Source: Eonycteris spelaea
Taxonomy: Eukaryota > Chordata > Mammalia > Chiroptera > Pteropodidae
Direction: 5' to 3'
Length of the DNA: 64,000 nt
NCBI GenBank assembly: GCA_003508835.1
Contig: PUFA01000081.1
Location: 1,612,001-1,676,000, forward strand
In this document: positions 24,040-36,750 of the stretch, in pieces
Layout: each line of letters begins with the position of its first letter
How positions within the stretch are numbered: position 1 is the first letter of the stretch
Notes under the pieces: model-generated
What the model saw: the letters and a program-made list of their open reading frames with translations, nothing else
What the model was told of the DNA's origin: nothing
Databases searched by the model: none
Position numbers and translations under genes: made by a program

Positions 24040-24845
24040 TAAAAAAATCGCAAAGGTAACTGGGTGCTGTGTTTTCAGGGGTAAGCTGTTGATTAGGTAA
24101 CTGTTCTTCAAAATGCAAACACAACTCAGTTAATAAACAAGTTATACACATGACAAACGTCAGATAGGAAATGTGAGAATCTAATTTAAAATCACTGACT
24201 ATGCAAATGTGAAATTTCAAAATATGTAAATGTACCACACAGTGATAAAAAGGAAGGATGTATGGGGCTAATTTCGTCCTGTTAATTCTGCTAAAATAAC
24301 TCCTTTATTGTCCTGTTTCCGCCACCATGGTGAGCTTTTGATGTTGTTGTTGAAGGTTTAATGCTCTTTTTACTTGAACAAAGTTTGATGAAATATATTT
24401 TTTTTTTTCTGTAAGGTGCCTGCACAGAGAGATAAGTGCTACATAATCAAATATAATCACTCTGAGCATTTTCATCCCCTTCTCTTCATGAGAGATATTG
24501 TCTCAGTCATCATTCTCATAGGAAAGTATGTGCTGAGGAAGGGGATTTGTAAGAAAGGTTATCACTATGATTTTAGTTTCCTGATTCTGTGAATGAGACC
24601 AGATTGGTAATTATTTACATAGATCAGGTCTTCTTGGAGATGGGGGAAAATACACAACCAAACAAATAAGACTTTTATGGGTAAGATCCTAGAACAAGGG
24701 CTAAAATCCTAAAATGTTAAAGGAGAAGAAAATATCAAAAACAGTCCTATGTGGTGTCTCCAAAACATAAAGAAAATCCCATGCTCTCTTCTTATCCTGT
24801 GTCCTGTGAATGATCTTTCCTCCACCCCCAGCCAAGAAATGTTTT
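24040..24845. other. Unique intronic sequence
   Basis: No repeat family or exon recognised. A T10 to T13 run lies near 24398-24411. Confidence 0.4.
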
Positions 24846-24849
24846 AAAC

Positions 24850-24992
24850 CAGCTTCACAAGGTTGTAACATTTAAATGAGATAATTTATGTAAAGCATAG
24901 CACAGTGGCTTGGCAAACGAGAAGCACTCAACAATGTGATGATGATGAAGATGACGACGATGATGAAGACAATGACAATGACTCCAGCTTAC
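24850..24992 (+). repeat. MIR tail grading into a (GAT/GAC)n tract
   Basis: 'catttaaatgagataattta', 'gtaaagcatagcacagtggc' and 'gagaagcactcaacaatg' are the MIR 3' part, followed by 45 bp of imperfect GAT, GAC and GAA units. Confidence 0.7.
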
Positions 24993-24999
24993 TTTCGGT

Positions 25000-26540
25000 A
25001 GAGTGAATTAAAAAAACTGTGAGTATCCTGTTTATGAGCTTGCAAACTTCAAACATTCTGCCACTCGGCTGTGTTCCATAAAAGAGGTTGTAGCCCTGAT
25101 CTGACTAATCCAGGGTTGCAAACTCAATGCTTTTGGGGCCAGAGGGGCAAAATAAATGACTAGGAAACAGCACGGAAATCAGCAAACTAGGTATTTCACG
25201 CTGGTTATTGCCATTTGGGAATGGGGCTTAGGGTAGCTATACCTCTCAATTTTTCAAGCTTTAAATGGGGATATTTTTATATCACTTTATATTTTTATAT
25301 GTGATTTCATTTTTTTTTTCCTCAAAGCCCACATGGATCCAGTAAAACCGGTCTATGGCCAGGACTGGCCTGGGGAGCACAGGTTTATAGCAGTGATACA
25401 GATGCTTTATTCTGACTTCCCCCATGGAAGCAATTCCTATGAGTGTGAACTGCCTGGGCTCCACTCTGTGCTCATTTATACCAAGTGAAAAGGGCTGAAC
25501 ATATTTCACTAGAGTAAATCATCCCCACCACATCTGGCCTCAGAGGCCACCTCTGGTTTCCTGATGAGAATCAATGTTCCCAGACCATGGCCACAGAGAA
25601 TACAATTACAGACTCCCAGCAGAGCAAGGGAGGCAGGCATGAGCCCTTTTGGAAAAGTCCTCATGGAGATAGGCTGCCTGGTGGCTCAAGCCTCCTAACA
25701 GAGGCCACTGTGTAGCTGGCCAAACAGCTGGCTGCAGGCCTCGCCCCCTGCAAGCCTGGCCATGCTTCTGCCTGGGTCTGCTTGCATGGCTCCTTGTAGC
25801 TGGCACCCACCTGGTTATCTCTTAGTGAAAGCGCTGAGGGCCAGGACCTTTGCCCTGCTTGAAACTCTTACAGAAACGCCTACTAGAGGGAAGGATTCTC
25901 CTCTTCACTGGCCAATAGGAATACTGATAAGCAACTCCCCAACATGACCAAGAGGAGGGTCTACTTTCTGATGGCCACCATGGGCTTCCTGGAGAATTTC
26001 CTCTGTACAAAGTCCATCAAACAGTGATGACATGCTCTGGGATCACTGAGCACAAAATGAGAGATGTTTTCTAAGTATATTACCAAAAATATGATATGCA
26101 AAAAAAAATCAATTAAAAAACACACAAGAAAAATGTCCACATTTGCCCCTGATGGTACAAAATATGATATGTTGTCTGTTCAAGCAGTCAGTACAGCTTG
26201 GGGTGTGCAATCAACAATATCCTAACTGATTTTTAACAAAGACTCTGATTACTCAAAAGAGCTGTCATCCCTCCGCTGAATGCAGTGTAATGAAATGCCA
26301 ATGAATTCCTAACTACCTTTTCATTTTCCCTCATAACTTAATTTAGAAAACATAAATAATGTCCCTGTGTTTGCAGGACCAGCTGTTCCTTACCTCTATA
26401 TAGAAAACTGAGCAAAGACCAAAAGAGACAACTGATGCCACCAACACATCTTTGGTTAAACATACTAACTATGCATTCAAAATATTTCTGAAAACCTTTA
26501 ATTTGTTGCCAGTAACTTACAGAATTATAGCCGGTGGTCT
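25000..26540. other. Unique intronic sequence with a GC-richer patch
   Basis: No repeat is recognised. About 25590-25990 is richer in G and C than its surroundings and contains a CCAATAGG box on the plus strand at about 25912; nothing shows that it acts as a promoter. Confidence 0.35.
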
Positions 26541-26571
26541 TTTATTATTATTATTATCATTATTATTATTA
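26541..26571 (+). repeat. (ATT)n microsatellite
   Basis: About ten ATT units with one ATC interruption. Confidence 0.9.
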
Positions 26572-27375
26572 CCTTATTCTGTCATTTGGATCTACTGATG
26601 GTCGCACTTCAGTGATTCACCATAATTTCCTCCCGCCCATAAACCTTTTAAGATTTCTTTTGCCTCGGCTGAGTACAAATTAAGTGGCATTATCTTCTAC
26701 CAGGTCTGCCGTGTTCAAATAACCATGTAAAATTCTGAAAAATCAGAACAGAAACCAGCACCTTGTTGCAATACTACTGTGTTGAGCTCCCTCGGCCCCT
26801 TCCGACCCATCCACTTAGGTTCAGACAGCGCCCGCATATCTTCCACCTTTGCTCTTTTACTTCTGGTTGGCGAGGCCATCAGAGCACCTCAAGGTGAGCT
26901 CAGAATCTCTGTGTGGGCTTCCTGATGGGGCATAATTGCTACTTGGGTTAAAGGCAGGGACCTGTACTATAATTTCATGCAAGATCTCGTGGCCGCAAGC
27001 CTCTTTTCTCTAGGCTGCTTGGTCTACTCAGTCTGGCCTATGCATTATGACCAAATGTAAAACTAGATTTTTTTTTTTTTATGGAAAAGAAAAATAGGCT
27101 AGGAAAATGGGAAATATGGTTTTTTTAAATGACATTTCACTTTGAATTCAAAAGCAATTTTTTTCCTCATCATTGTACAACATAAACCCAATCCAAATTT
27201 CATTTCTGAGGCAGAGGAGAAATAGATCATTTGGTGGAGAATAGTGGGTAGGACAGGCACAAACACACAAGAAATGCTTGGGACCCTGCGTCTTGGTAAC
27301 CAGATGGTCTTTCCAAGAATGGGGTGCTTATCCCACGACAGCATCGTTACCAGTGTGGAAAGTTCATTCACAGAC
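26572..27375. other. Unique intronic sequence, CpG-retaining patch
   Basis: No repeat or exon recognised. The 26590-27000 stretch holds at least eight CpG dinucleotides in an otherwise CpG-poor window. A T12 run follows at about 27069. Confidence 0.4.
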
Positions 27376-27379
27376 TAAA

Positions 27380-27560
27380 TACCCTGCCTATTCCTGGGGA
27401 TATATGGGGAAACACAACCATCATGGTCACTGCCCTCATGACACTGGGGTTCCAGGACAGTCTGGCAATTTGCAGGTCAACACTGAGATTAACAGAATAA
27501 ATAAAAGTTATTTCAAATGAGTATAAAGAGAGTAAGCAGAATATTGTCATAGACAATGCT
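27380..27560 (-). repeat. L2 fragment (antisense)
   Basis: 'ttcctggggatatatgggga', 'catggtcactgccctcatga' and 'gagattaacagaataaataa' parallel the reversed L2 tail. Confidence 0.5.
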
Positions 27561-27569
27561 AGCAGAGGT

Positions 27570-28430
27570 GAGGTAGGGCCCTAGATGACTGCCCTGACCC
27601 AGCCATGCTACAGCTGGGACAACTCCAAGCCCAGAAGGTGGGAAAGAGATTGGCAACTACCCTCAGCATCACTCCGAAATTCTCCTTCATGATATCACTC
27701 TCAAAGTTATGGAAAGCCTCTCGAAACTGCGCTTATAGCATCAGTTTGTGCCATTTCTTGTGTAATGAAACAAGTAAGCTTCTCATCACCTGCCATATGA
27801 AGAGAAAACGACTGCCAAGCTTGGAACACACGCCCTAGCTCTTGAGTCTGGTCTATGCATCTATGATCAAAAGATCACTCACAGGCACAGAGAACACCAA
27901 GAGTTCAGTATTATTGCTATTATTTTGGATAATGTCCTCACAACATCAACTTCCTCCTCCTTCCCCTGTGAAGGAATCAAGATTTCTTTCATCAGTTCCA
28001 ACCAAATCTAGGAAGGAAGGAGGAAAGAAGAGGGGAAGGAAAAATTTTTTCTTTCTTTGTCTGTATGAAAATGATTAACTTTTATTTCTGCTCTGAGCAG
28101 CTGGCCTGATGTCGGCCCATTTCAACTCCCCCATTCACCCAGTTCTAGGAGGCAGGTCCGCATGAGGAGGACTGGGCTGAACCCCATGACTAGAGTCTAG
28201 AGTGGCAGGCTTGACTTGGGGCAGCACACAGATGTCTCATTTACAAGGAAGAGACGGTGAAGGGATTCTGGAAAGCCTATGAGGCCCACAGTTTCTCTGC
28301 AGTTAGAGTTCAAAATCCTTTCTTTCCCCTTATATATCAGAGTTCTCTGTGTGGCAAGAGAAGAGAGAAAGTGGTGACCATGAATCGCCTGACTACTATT
28401 TAAAATATCCTGACTCCAAGATGACAGTCT
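27570..28430. other. Unique intronic sequence, nothing recognised
   Basis: No repeat family, exon or RNA gene was identified. Confidence 0.4.
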
Positions 28431-28434
28431 GTGA

Positions 28435-28510
28435 GTCAGTCAACAAATGTTTAATTAGCACTAACTTTAGGTTCAGAACTTGTAATAGTTATTGGGGCTA
28501 GAGTGAGGAC
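28435..28510 (-). repeat. L2 terminal fragment (antisense)
   Basis: 'agtcaacaaatgtttaatta' followed by a size-ageing motif ('tattggggctagagtgagga') fits the reversed L2 terminus. Confidence 0.5.
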
Positions 28511-28574
28511 AAGCTCAGAGAAGGAAAAGAAATAGTAGAGTATAAACGGTGGGGAAGGGTATAAAAAGGAAGTT

Positions 28575-28718
28575 TACTAAAGAAGAAAAAGAAGAGGGGG
28601 AAAGGGGAAGGAGCAGGGAAAGGGAGATGAGGACGGGGAGGAAGAAGGATGAAGGAAGAAGAAGGGAAAAAGGAAGAAGAAGAGGAGGAGGAGGAGGAAG
28701 AGGAAAAGGAGGAGAAAT
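28575..28718 (+). repeat. Purine-rich AAG/AGG tract
   Basis: About 144 bp of almost pure purine built from irregular AAG, GGA and GAAG units. The proline/serine/leucine-rich minus frame across it is a product of the tract. Confidence 0.85.
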
Positions 28719-29439
28719 GATCGATGAACCTATAAAAAGATACCCAACTTTCCTACATAGTCTCATAAGAAGTGATCTCAAGTGAGTCTGGCCCTCCGTC
28801 TGGTGCCCCAACAATGAGCCAACTGGGAATGGAGTCTTCCTCGAGTGAGAGGGGCTACACCAAGCTCAAATTCTCATGGGACTGCTGACTTTCCCCCACA
28901 GTAGGGGAGTCTGAAATACCCCAGTACCATAATCCTCAGGTGCTGAGCTACTCATGTTCCCAGACAACTCCTCCAAACAACTGGTACCCCAAATCTAGGC
29001 AGCTTGGTGATAAGTCAGTATGTTCACACACCCCTCACCCACCAGGCTGTTCTTATGATACACTCCAGGAAGAAAGAGGGTAGGGTGTCCCGGTATCCAA
29101 GCATGTGCCTGGTCCACATACCTCTCTGTGGAATGATGAGTTGCCAGCATTGGGCCTTCTCTATGTTGTGGCACTGATACCATTGCTCTATGACATTGTG
29201 ACTTGCCTCAAATCCTGATGCAGGGCAAGTGGACAGCCAGAAAAGACCCACCATGACAAACAGTGAGTAATTAAAGAAATAAAGTAAAATCCTGTAAGAT
29301 GGGAAGAGTAAAAAATTAATAATAGTCAAATGTCAAGAGGGAAGTGGTAAAATAATGCCTGTCCAACCACACAGGTAGGAGCACAAGCAGGTGGATGCTC
29401 TCTGGAGGACAAGCTGGCAAGGTGCCAAAAGCCTTGATT

Positions 29440-29720
29440 TTACTTCTAGGAATACATCATAGTAAATAAATCAAATACAGAAAAGTTTCTCTGTAGGAGA
29501 GTTCATCATATTATTGCTTAGAATAGTGAAACCCTGTAAATGACATCAGTGTTCATCAAGAAAGAATTGCTTAATTAGAACATCAAAAAGAAGACTATTA
29601 TACCATCATGCAAAAGAATAGAAATATATATTCATTATCAAAGAAAGATGTCCACAACATATAAAATTTTAAAAAAGAAAGAAAAGTGTTACAAGAAAGA
29701 ATAATCCAATGTTTTAAAAG
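29440..29720 (+). repeat. L1M/L1ME fragment, degraded
   Basis: 'ttacttctaggaatacatca', 'catattattgcttagaatag', 'tgaaaccctgtaaatgacat' and 'aaagaatagaaatatatatt' fit the region of L1M 3' parts that normally reads as a low-complexity amino acid-poor track. Assignment rests on word order. Confidence 0.5.
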
Positions 29721-29722
29721 TT

Positions 29723-29770
29723 CACATATACATACACACACATACACATACACACACATACACACACATA
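29723..29770 (+). repeat. (CATA/CACA)n microsatellite
   Basis: Mixed CA and TA dinucleotides in ACACAT units, about 48 bp. Confidence 0.85.
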
Positions 29771-29944
29771 TCTTATACACATGCACAAACAGAAAAAAAG
29801 CATTGAGAAGAACAGAAATTAAGATGTTCAAAAGCAAAAGGTATCAGAAAGTGTTGTGCCTTTTACTACTTCTTGGTGCTTTGATCTCTACTTTCTCTTT
29901 TATCATTTCCTTCACATTCTTTTTTCTTTCGCAATAAGCACCTA

Positions 29945-32900
29945 CTGTGTAATCAGTAAAAACAAAACAAAACAAAAAGCATAAGAAAGCAAACATGGTT
30001 AAGGTGAGTTACATAGAAAACAAAAAACTAAGTCTTCCATAAAGCTCTGAAAATGGAGAACTTTTAATCAAATATTTGGGAATGGGACTAAAACCCATGA
30101 ACTTGGGGAAGGTTTGGTGCAATGGTTCTACCCACAGAAAACTCTTCTATAGGTCATCTCCAGAATAAGAAGGAAAGCTAAGATACAGCTCACCAAGCCA
30201 ACCCAACTGCCAATACATGAGGCTAATGGGCGAGAAAGAGCTTGAGGAGACAGGAGATGAAACGGCAAATACGAAATGTCCAATGATTCTCCCTTCATCC
30301 CTTAGCAGGAATCTCATCTCCCTCAGGAGGCAGGCAAATTGCTCACTCTCAATGTGGATGGGAGAGCAGCAATTCTGGGCCTCTCTGTGAGGCTCAAATG
30401 GATACAATTCAAAGCATGTTCGCAGAAACTCCACCTCCATTTGGAGTGAAATCTACGAAGACCTCGCAGTTCCATGTGGTTTTACCCTCAACCATTAACC
30501 AAGAATGGTTCGTTGACCTCATCAGAACTGGTGAATCTAGATTGTTGCTATTTTTTGTTTCTTCTGGTTTGAAGTTTTTGCTCTAAATTTTCTTACATAT
30601 AGGTATAGGATTTTGCAATACAATTTGTGTGTGTGTGTGAGAGAGAGAGAGAGATCGAGATCGAGGAAGAGGGGAAGGGAGAGAGAGAGGGAGGAAGAAA
30701 AAAGCAAATACGCCACAAGTTACAGCAACATAAAAAATAATAGTCTCTTTTTTCTTCATTTGTGTCTTTAAACATTTTTTTTCTGAAACCATTTTACTCC
30801 TCTTTCGAGGAACAAGTTTTGAATTTTGGACTGAGATCAGATATGAATACGAGGCAAAAAATCTTTTAGATATGTATAGTCACCTCTACCAGCTGAGAAC
30901 TAAAGGTCGTCCTAGCAACTCCTAAAACTTCTACAGCTCATTTTGGACTTAATATCTAAAGAGTCCTTATGATCTAAGAGCCATTTATAAAGGGAGAATC
31001 AGTTCTGTCTCAAGAACCTTTACTTAACTTAGAAATTTATAAACAAAATAGTTGATTTCATTTCCAACTTAATGGGTGTCTTTTTGAAAGTATGCCTCAC
31101 TAACAATTTTCACCATGCCTATAGACATAGATGGTTTTTCAACGAGAAGTATAGTCCTGTAGATATTAATTAATCCCTTCTATAGCATATATTTTTGGTA
31201 TAGAGAATGCTTTCCTTGGGTACACCCTGCTTTTCATTCCTCAGTGCCTATATATTTACATAAAAACAGAGATATGTTTTATAGTCATACATATGTAGAC
31301 ACATGCCAGTCAAAAAATAGCTAGAGAAAGTTACTTTAATAGTACCCTTTAGCTTTTTGGAAGACAGGCATAAATCTCTTCTGCAGGGGGAAAAATCCAT
31401 CTTTCTGAGAAAGTAAATGTTTATTAAATGCAAATGCTGATATTCGTTACCTAGGAAAAATGTCTGGCTGCATGTGGAATTTCTCGATAAAAAGCTTTCA
31501 AGTCCCAGTTTCCTCCAGATAAACCCCTATCGGTGAACTGATGCGTGAATGCACTGAAATTGAAATTTTTTTTTAACAGCAATTACTTTCCGCAGTACAG
31601 CCATAATGGGAATCGGTTCTGCAATGAACAGCAGGTAGCTATAGGAAGGGGGAACTTCATATATAATCTACTTCTTCAGCTTTTCCCAAGGAGCAAGCAT
31701 GTTTATTTTTAAGCAAAATACTCTTTTTTGAGTGCTCGATTTATCATTTGATCAATGTAAATCGAAAATAAATGAAACAGGATTAAATTTATTTACAGGT
31801 ATGAGCTTCAAAGTACTTTCAAAATGTCTTCAATATCTTATCACAGGTCTGAAAACAATACTCTTTTCACTAAGTTTAGCTATGACATGCTTTTTATGTC
31901 TCTTCATCATCCCCACTGAAGTTTGTTCTTTGAGACCCTTCTAATTAACTATCTCGGGGAGGAAATAAATTTGAAAGGCAAATAAAATATTTAATGTTTT
32001 GGCTGATATGCTACCGAAATAGACCATATCCCTCCTGTGAAACGTGGTGTAAGTTTGTGGAGGCCTGAACTCTGTAGACCAATAATAATGAGGGCCATAT
32101 GGATCAGTACCTGGCCCTGAAACTAGGAACACCTGGAAGACACAATTCTGGCCCAAATCAGTGTGATAAAAGCAGTGTCCACCCTTGAGCTGCTCCACAC
32201 AATCAAAGGCAATAACTACTCTGGAGAACCCACCCTGGAAAACCATTTTGGAGAATCCTACTACAAATTTTTAAGTTCTCCAAAGTCCTTCTTTTGTCAT
32301 TCCTTGGTTTACCTACTTTTTTCAGGTCGTGCTGCTCATCTGGAGCATATGAACCTTTCTGAAGTCACAGGATCATTATTTCCCCCTGGCTGTGCTGAAA
32401 TCTGTCCTAAAAGTACATCCCTATAATCATAGAAGCTCGGGGTTGCTCAGTTACTTCTGACAGATTCTCCTCCAACTGCACACTTAGCTTTGCCTGCGTG
32501 GAGATCTCTGGAGCCTCAAATGATCCTTTCAGTTGAGCAATGGTTTGTGCTACTCCCAGCGAAGGCTCAGATTTAAAAGACAAAGGAAAGGTTGGGCAGC
32601 CTGTCCATACAACCAAATCCATGGAAAGCACATCCTTTGCCTTCTCCCTCCCCTCAAATCAGGGAAAAGAGTTTGTCGCCATCAGCAAGTCAGGAGAAAG
32701 GCGAGCTGTGTCAAATGTGCCTCCCATCAGTATTTCGGATGAGCTCTGACCTGTGACACAGTTGAGCATTTCCAGATGTCACTTAGAAACAGCCCAATGG
32801 GAGTGTTCAGCTGGCAGGGGACTGACCATCACTTCCTCCACGTCCAGCATGTGAAATACCTCCTTTAAAATGTTAATGAACTAAAAGCAAATTGATTCCA

Positions 32901-34735
32901 TTTCTTGTCTATTCATAGAACTTACAACTTGATAAACTGCTCAGCAACATTAATTGAGGGCTTGGTCCCATGAATACATTTGAACAAAGACGTGGGGACA
33001 TAATGCTTTGGGCACAATCATTATGCACAAAAGCAAGGAGCAGCATCACTACATCAAACCCAATTTGGCTTTAAGTTAAAACAAGCCACATCAAGCCTCC
33101 GAGTGGATTTTTAAAAATTATTAAACCACCAATGACATTAAAACATGCTAGAAAATATTAGTTAAGAAATGCTACCATAATGTCGGCACCATTATGTTAT
33201 GGCAATTACTGAAGCTAAGGTTATTTGTAATTTGCTGGCCTGAAAAAAAAAAGTGACATATCGTCCATTACCCACCAGATGACAGAGGTTATGTAATGGG
33301 CAGCCACTTTAGGTTTCACATTTACTTCAGACATCTGACGGGGAGAAAATAGGACTTTCTACGATAGGATAATTGCATAGTGGAGAGTAATTCAAATAGG
33401 AGACGAGTATGATAAAATCACTGATTCAACTAATCACTGGGAAAAAGTGATGGGGTAAAATGATGAAATCAAGCCAGAAGAGACAGGAAAAGATCAACAC
33501 TGTTTAACAGCCAAGAGATGACTGGCATGTTAAAGGACTGGATTACTGTAGTACTCCTTTTTTTTTTTATTTTCCAGCACTAACTGAACCTAACTGAAGG
33601 TGTTAGTATAGTTTTCTAAATCGCTATTGTCAGTCTCATAAATATTTTATACACATGAATGAAAACTTTAACAATCAGTATTGTTTGTGAGCCCGTTTTT
33701 CCTTACATGTGTCCTTGAGTCCTCCCAGCCATCCACCATTGATGAGCACTTAGTGCTGGATCAGTTATTGGCAGGAAGAACTCAAAGAGGCACTAGGACC
33801 TCTGACCTGACTCAGATCGCTGGGGGTCTGGATGGGGGCTTGGAAATGGAAGATTGCCAGGTATGGTGCACCACAGTGATGGAGCAAATTCTAAAATCCG
33901 GTCTTTTTCCTGGCCATTTGAGAAGGTAGGGAGTGGGGTGGCGGGGGTGGGGGTTGCTGCTCAGTAGGTGGTGTGGGAAAGGGAGGGCCCTGGTGCACTG
34001 AGGTGCCTTCTAGTGTAATGCCACGAATAATGACTTCACTTCAAAACCACAGGTAAATTTGGATTTGAGGTCTTTGCTCTCCAAATTCTCACAGATCCCA
34101 CGGGCTAATAGCAACCTTTCCTATTCAAAAAGTAAGGTGTCATTATAGTATGGAAAACAGTCACACCCACTGCTTCCCGGGCTCAACATAAACCAACATC
34201 CAGGAGGCCTCTCAGTGGCCACCTCGTCTCATTCCAAATGCCACATGGTTCATAACTATTGCCAACAGAGCCGCACGGCTGACAGTGAAATCCAGGCCAA
34301 TCTCAACGAGCAAACTGTCTCCAGACCAAACCCCAACTTGACATATAAGCCCTCTTTCTTGTTGCCAGATTGGGAGCCGGGCAGAGCCACATAGCACTGA
34401 ACTAGTTAACCTAGATTTTATGCATCAAGTGTGCTAAAAAGGGTCTTGTACATCTATTTTTAAAATACATGAAAATACACATTTGAGAGAATCCTGGATT
34501 CCTTTACTCTGGGAACATTTCAATTCAGAAACAATGAAATAGAGCACTTTTTTCTTTTTTTTCCTTTTCAAAAGAACCACACCAATCATATCAGTCTTTC
34601 TTTTTTTTTTCCAACTTCAGTAAGTTAAAGCAAAAAAGGTTTGAAATTCAGCTCCCTCCTGTCATCACCCAGGGTCTTCTTGAAGCTTCAAGACTCCCCT
34701 CGCTATTAAGTGCTCATACACTGGAAGGTCCCTTA
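29945..34735. other. Long stretch of unrecognised, mostly unique intronic DNA
   Basis: Apart from the (GT)n(GA)n tract near 30640 I recognise no repeat over nearly 5 kb, the longest such stretch in the window. It includes runs that look like constrained non-coding DNA (31440-31650 and 32940-33400). No exon-like frame with splice sites is visible. Confidence 0.5.
30626..30690 (+). repeat. (GT)n(GA)n compound microsatellite
   Basis: Seven GT units run straight into GA units, two ATCGAG interruptions, then more GA/GGGA. Confidence 0.9.
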
Positions 34736-34739
34736 ACCA

Positions 34740-34830
34740 GCAGTAACAGCAAACATTTACTGAACATTTACTGTTTACCAGGCATTGTGCTCACCACGTT
34801 ACACAGATACACAGACAGGCACTGCAACTC
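34740..34830 (-). repeat. MIR terminal fragment (antisense)
   Basis: 'catttactgaacatttactg' and 'accaggcattgtgctcacca' match the reversed MIR terminus. Confidence 0.6.
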
Positions 34831-34839
34831 TACCGCCTG

Positions 34840-35015
34840 GGTGACATGAGCCTGTCCATGTGACTTGGGCAAATGGTTTCACATAGCCAAGCCTGTTTGC
34901 TCATCTCCAAAACAATCATGGTAACAGTGTCTCACTCCCAGGTTTGATTCAAGAATGAAATGAGAGAACACATGTAAAGTGCTTATCATTGGCCTGGTGC
35001 AGTGAACTTAATAAA
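34840..35015 (+). repeat. MIR element
   Basis: 'gggcaaatggtttcacatag', 'gctcatctccaaaacaatca', 'aatgaaatgagagaacacat' and 'gtaaagtgcttatcattggc' follow MIR sense order, directly next to the reversed MIR at 34740-34830. Confidence 0.7.
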
Positions 35016-35659
35016 CAAGAACTGATTAGTAAATCATTGACTCCTAACATCTCCAGTGAGGTAAGTGAGGAAAAGAAGTTCACCAGGTTACTTAGCTTTT
35101 CTCACCAGCCTCCCCACCTTGGGGCAGAACTGAGATTTGCCCACGGCTCACCTACCACGTGGGCCCCCTGCCTCTGAGCAACCAGGTCCAGGCTCTGGTG
35201 CTGGCTGGGCCTCCTTGTTAGGGCAACATGCTGCACAAGGCCCGCCGAGTTCCAGGCTTCCTTGTCTCTCAGTTGCAAAGGCGGAACCTAAGGGTACTTA
35301 TGTCAGTTTTTACTGTAAAATTACGTGATTCCCAAGGAAATTCAAGTTAAAACAATAATAATATTTTCCCCCACTCAGAGCAACAATATTGTTACTAGTA
35401 TTTAAAATCATTTTTATTTTTTTTTGCAAGGATTCAGGGAAAAAAGCACTCATATACCACTCCTGCTAGAGGGCTATGAATTGGCACAGCAATGTTTTCA
35501 TATGCATAAAGAGCCTTGAGGACTGGTTCAGAGAGCTCTGAACTGTCTTCCACATACAGATATTCATCTTAAAGAAACTGGTGCCCACTACAGGCCACTG
35601 AGAGCATTGAAGTGAGGAATAATATGGACTCTGGGGTCTCCATGTGCCTGGAGCCCTCC

Positions 35660-35835
35660 CTCTCTCCCCAAGTGACCTCTGAAAGCAACTTAACTTCTGC
35701 CTCTCAGTCTCCTCTTTTGTAAAATGGGCAAAATGATAGTAACCTTCATCACAGGGCCATCGTAAGGATAAGTGAGTTTGTGTAATCCCTTAGAGGAGCG
35801 CCCAGTGTAGTAGGTGCTGAGTTGCTTAACCTATT
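35660..35835 (+). repeat. MIR element
   Basis: 'aagcaacttaacttctgcct', 'tctcctcttttgtaaaatgg', 'catcgtaaggataagtgagt' and 'gtgtagtaggtgctgagttg' are MIR core and tail in order. Confidence 0.75.
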
Positions 35836-35837
35836 AT

Positions 35838-36275
35838 TAATACACAAGAAGATTCACGATAGCATTATTTACATCAAAACTTGCAAACAAGTTAAATATC
35901 CAGATACACAGGAGCAACCAAATCAATTATGACGCACCTATAAATTGGAATATTATACAGCCATTTAGAAAAATCACAAAATACAGTGACACAAGAAAAT
36001 GCTCACAATATAATGGCATAAAGAAGTGAAAAGCAGCTTGATAAGAAAGCAAACAGGCAACACAATTACAAATTTGAAAAAGAAAAACACACATACATAC
36101 AGAGAAATGCAAAGAAAAAAGATAGAAAGAAGGAAACACACAGGAAGGAAGGAAACAAACTGTGGCTTCCTGATGGATGATGGGACTTTAAGTGATTTTT
36201 TTTTCTCTGTTTGATACTTTTTAATATATTCTTAAAGTTCCACAAGTGGTGTTTATTTTATAAATTAAAAAATGG
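35838..36275 (+). repeat. L1M 3' end
   Basis: 'cgatagcattatttacatca', 'attggaatattatacagcca' and 'aatgctcacaatataatggc' are old L1 words; the 3' end has 'gatactttttaatatattct'. Between lies an ACAC/GAAA-rich stretch. Confidence 0.7.
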
Positions 36276-36544
36276 TAATTGTGGTGAACTTCTGAAAGTT
36301 TTTATTTCAGGCTTCTGATTGTTAGATTTGAATGGCTACCATGCTGCCAGTAAAGAATACCACTTGCTTCAAGGTAGTGACATAAGGACATACCAGAGGC
36401 CACCATGCAACTCCCATGGCTGGCTCTCAGTGCAATATTTCTGTGGCAGATAGAAGTTTGTTTTTGTTTTTTTTGTTTTCCCCTCAGGCATTTCAGAATT
36501 TCCACCAAAAAGTCTCAACTTAAATAAGTTAGTAATCATAGTAA

Positions 36545-36750
36545 CAGCAGAAACAGTGTTTATGTGCCAGGGTCTGTGCTAAGTGGCTCAAAAATCATAA
36601 CTCTGTGTAATCTTCCCATCTCCTGTGTGTTTTTCCCACTTACAGATGAGGAACTTGAAGCTCATAAAGGCTGTTTTACTGAAGGCCAAAGCTTAGGAAG
36701 TGACAAAGGCAGGCACTGAACCTTGTCAAACTTATCTTCTCATCTACCAA
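36545..36750 (-). repeat. MIR element (antisense)
   Basis: 'tgtgccagggtctgtgctaa', 'tgtaatcttcccatctcctg', 'acttacagatgaggaacttg' and 'ggcaggcactgaaccttgtc' follow reversed MIR. Confidence 0.75.

Noticed and set aside
25900..25925. CCAAT box as a possible promoter
   Set aside because: A lone CCAATAGG word without CpG island, TATA or downstream exon is expected by chance.
28515..28814. 99-codon minus frame rich in Pro, Leu and Ser
   Set aside because: It reads through the purine-rich tract at 28575-28718; low-complexity composition explains it.
29723..29770. Regularly spaced short repeats that might suggest a CRISPR-like array
   Set aside because: They are a CA/TA microsatellite with no spacers; the sequence is mammalian.
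33270..33295. CTCF-like word CCACCAGATGACAGAGG
   Set aside because: It misses key core G positions of the CTCF motif; too weak to annotate.
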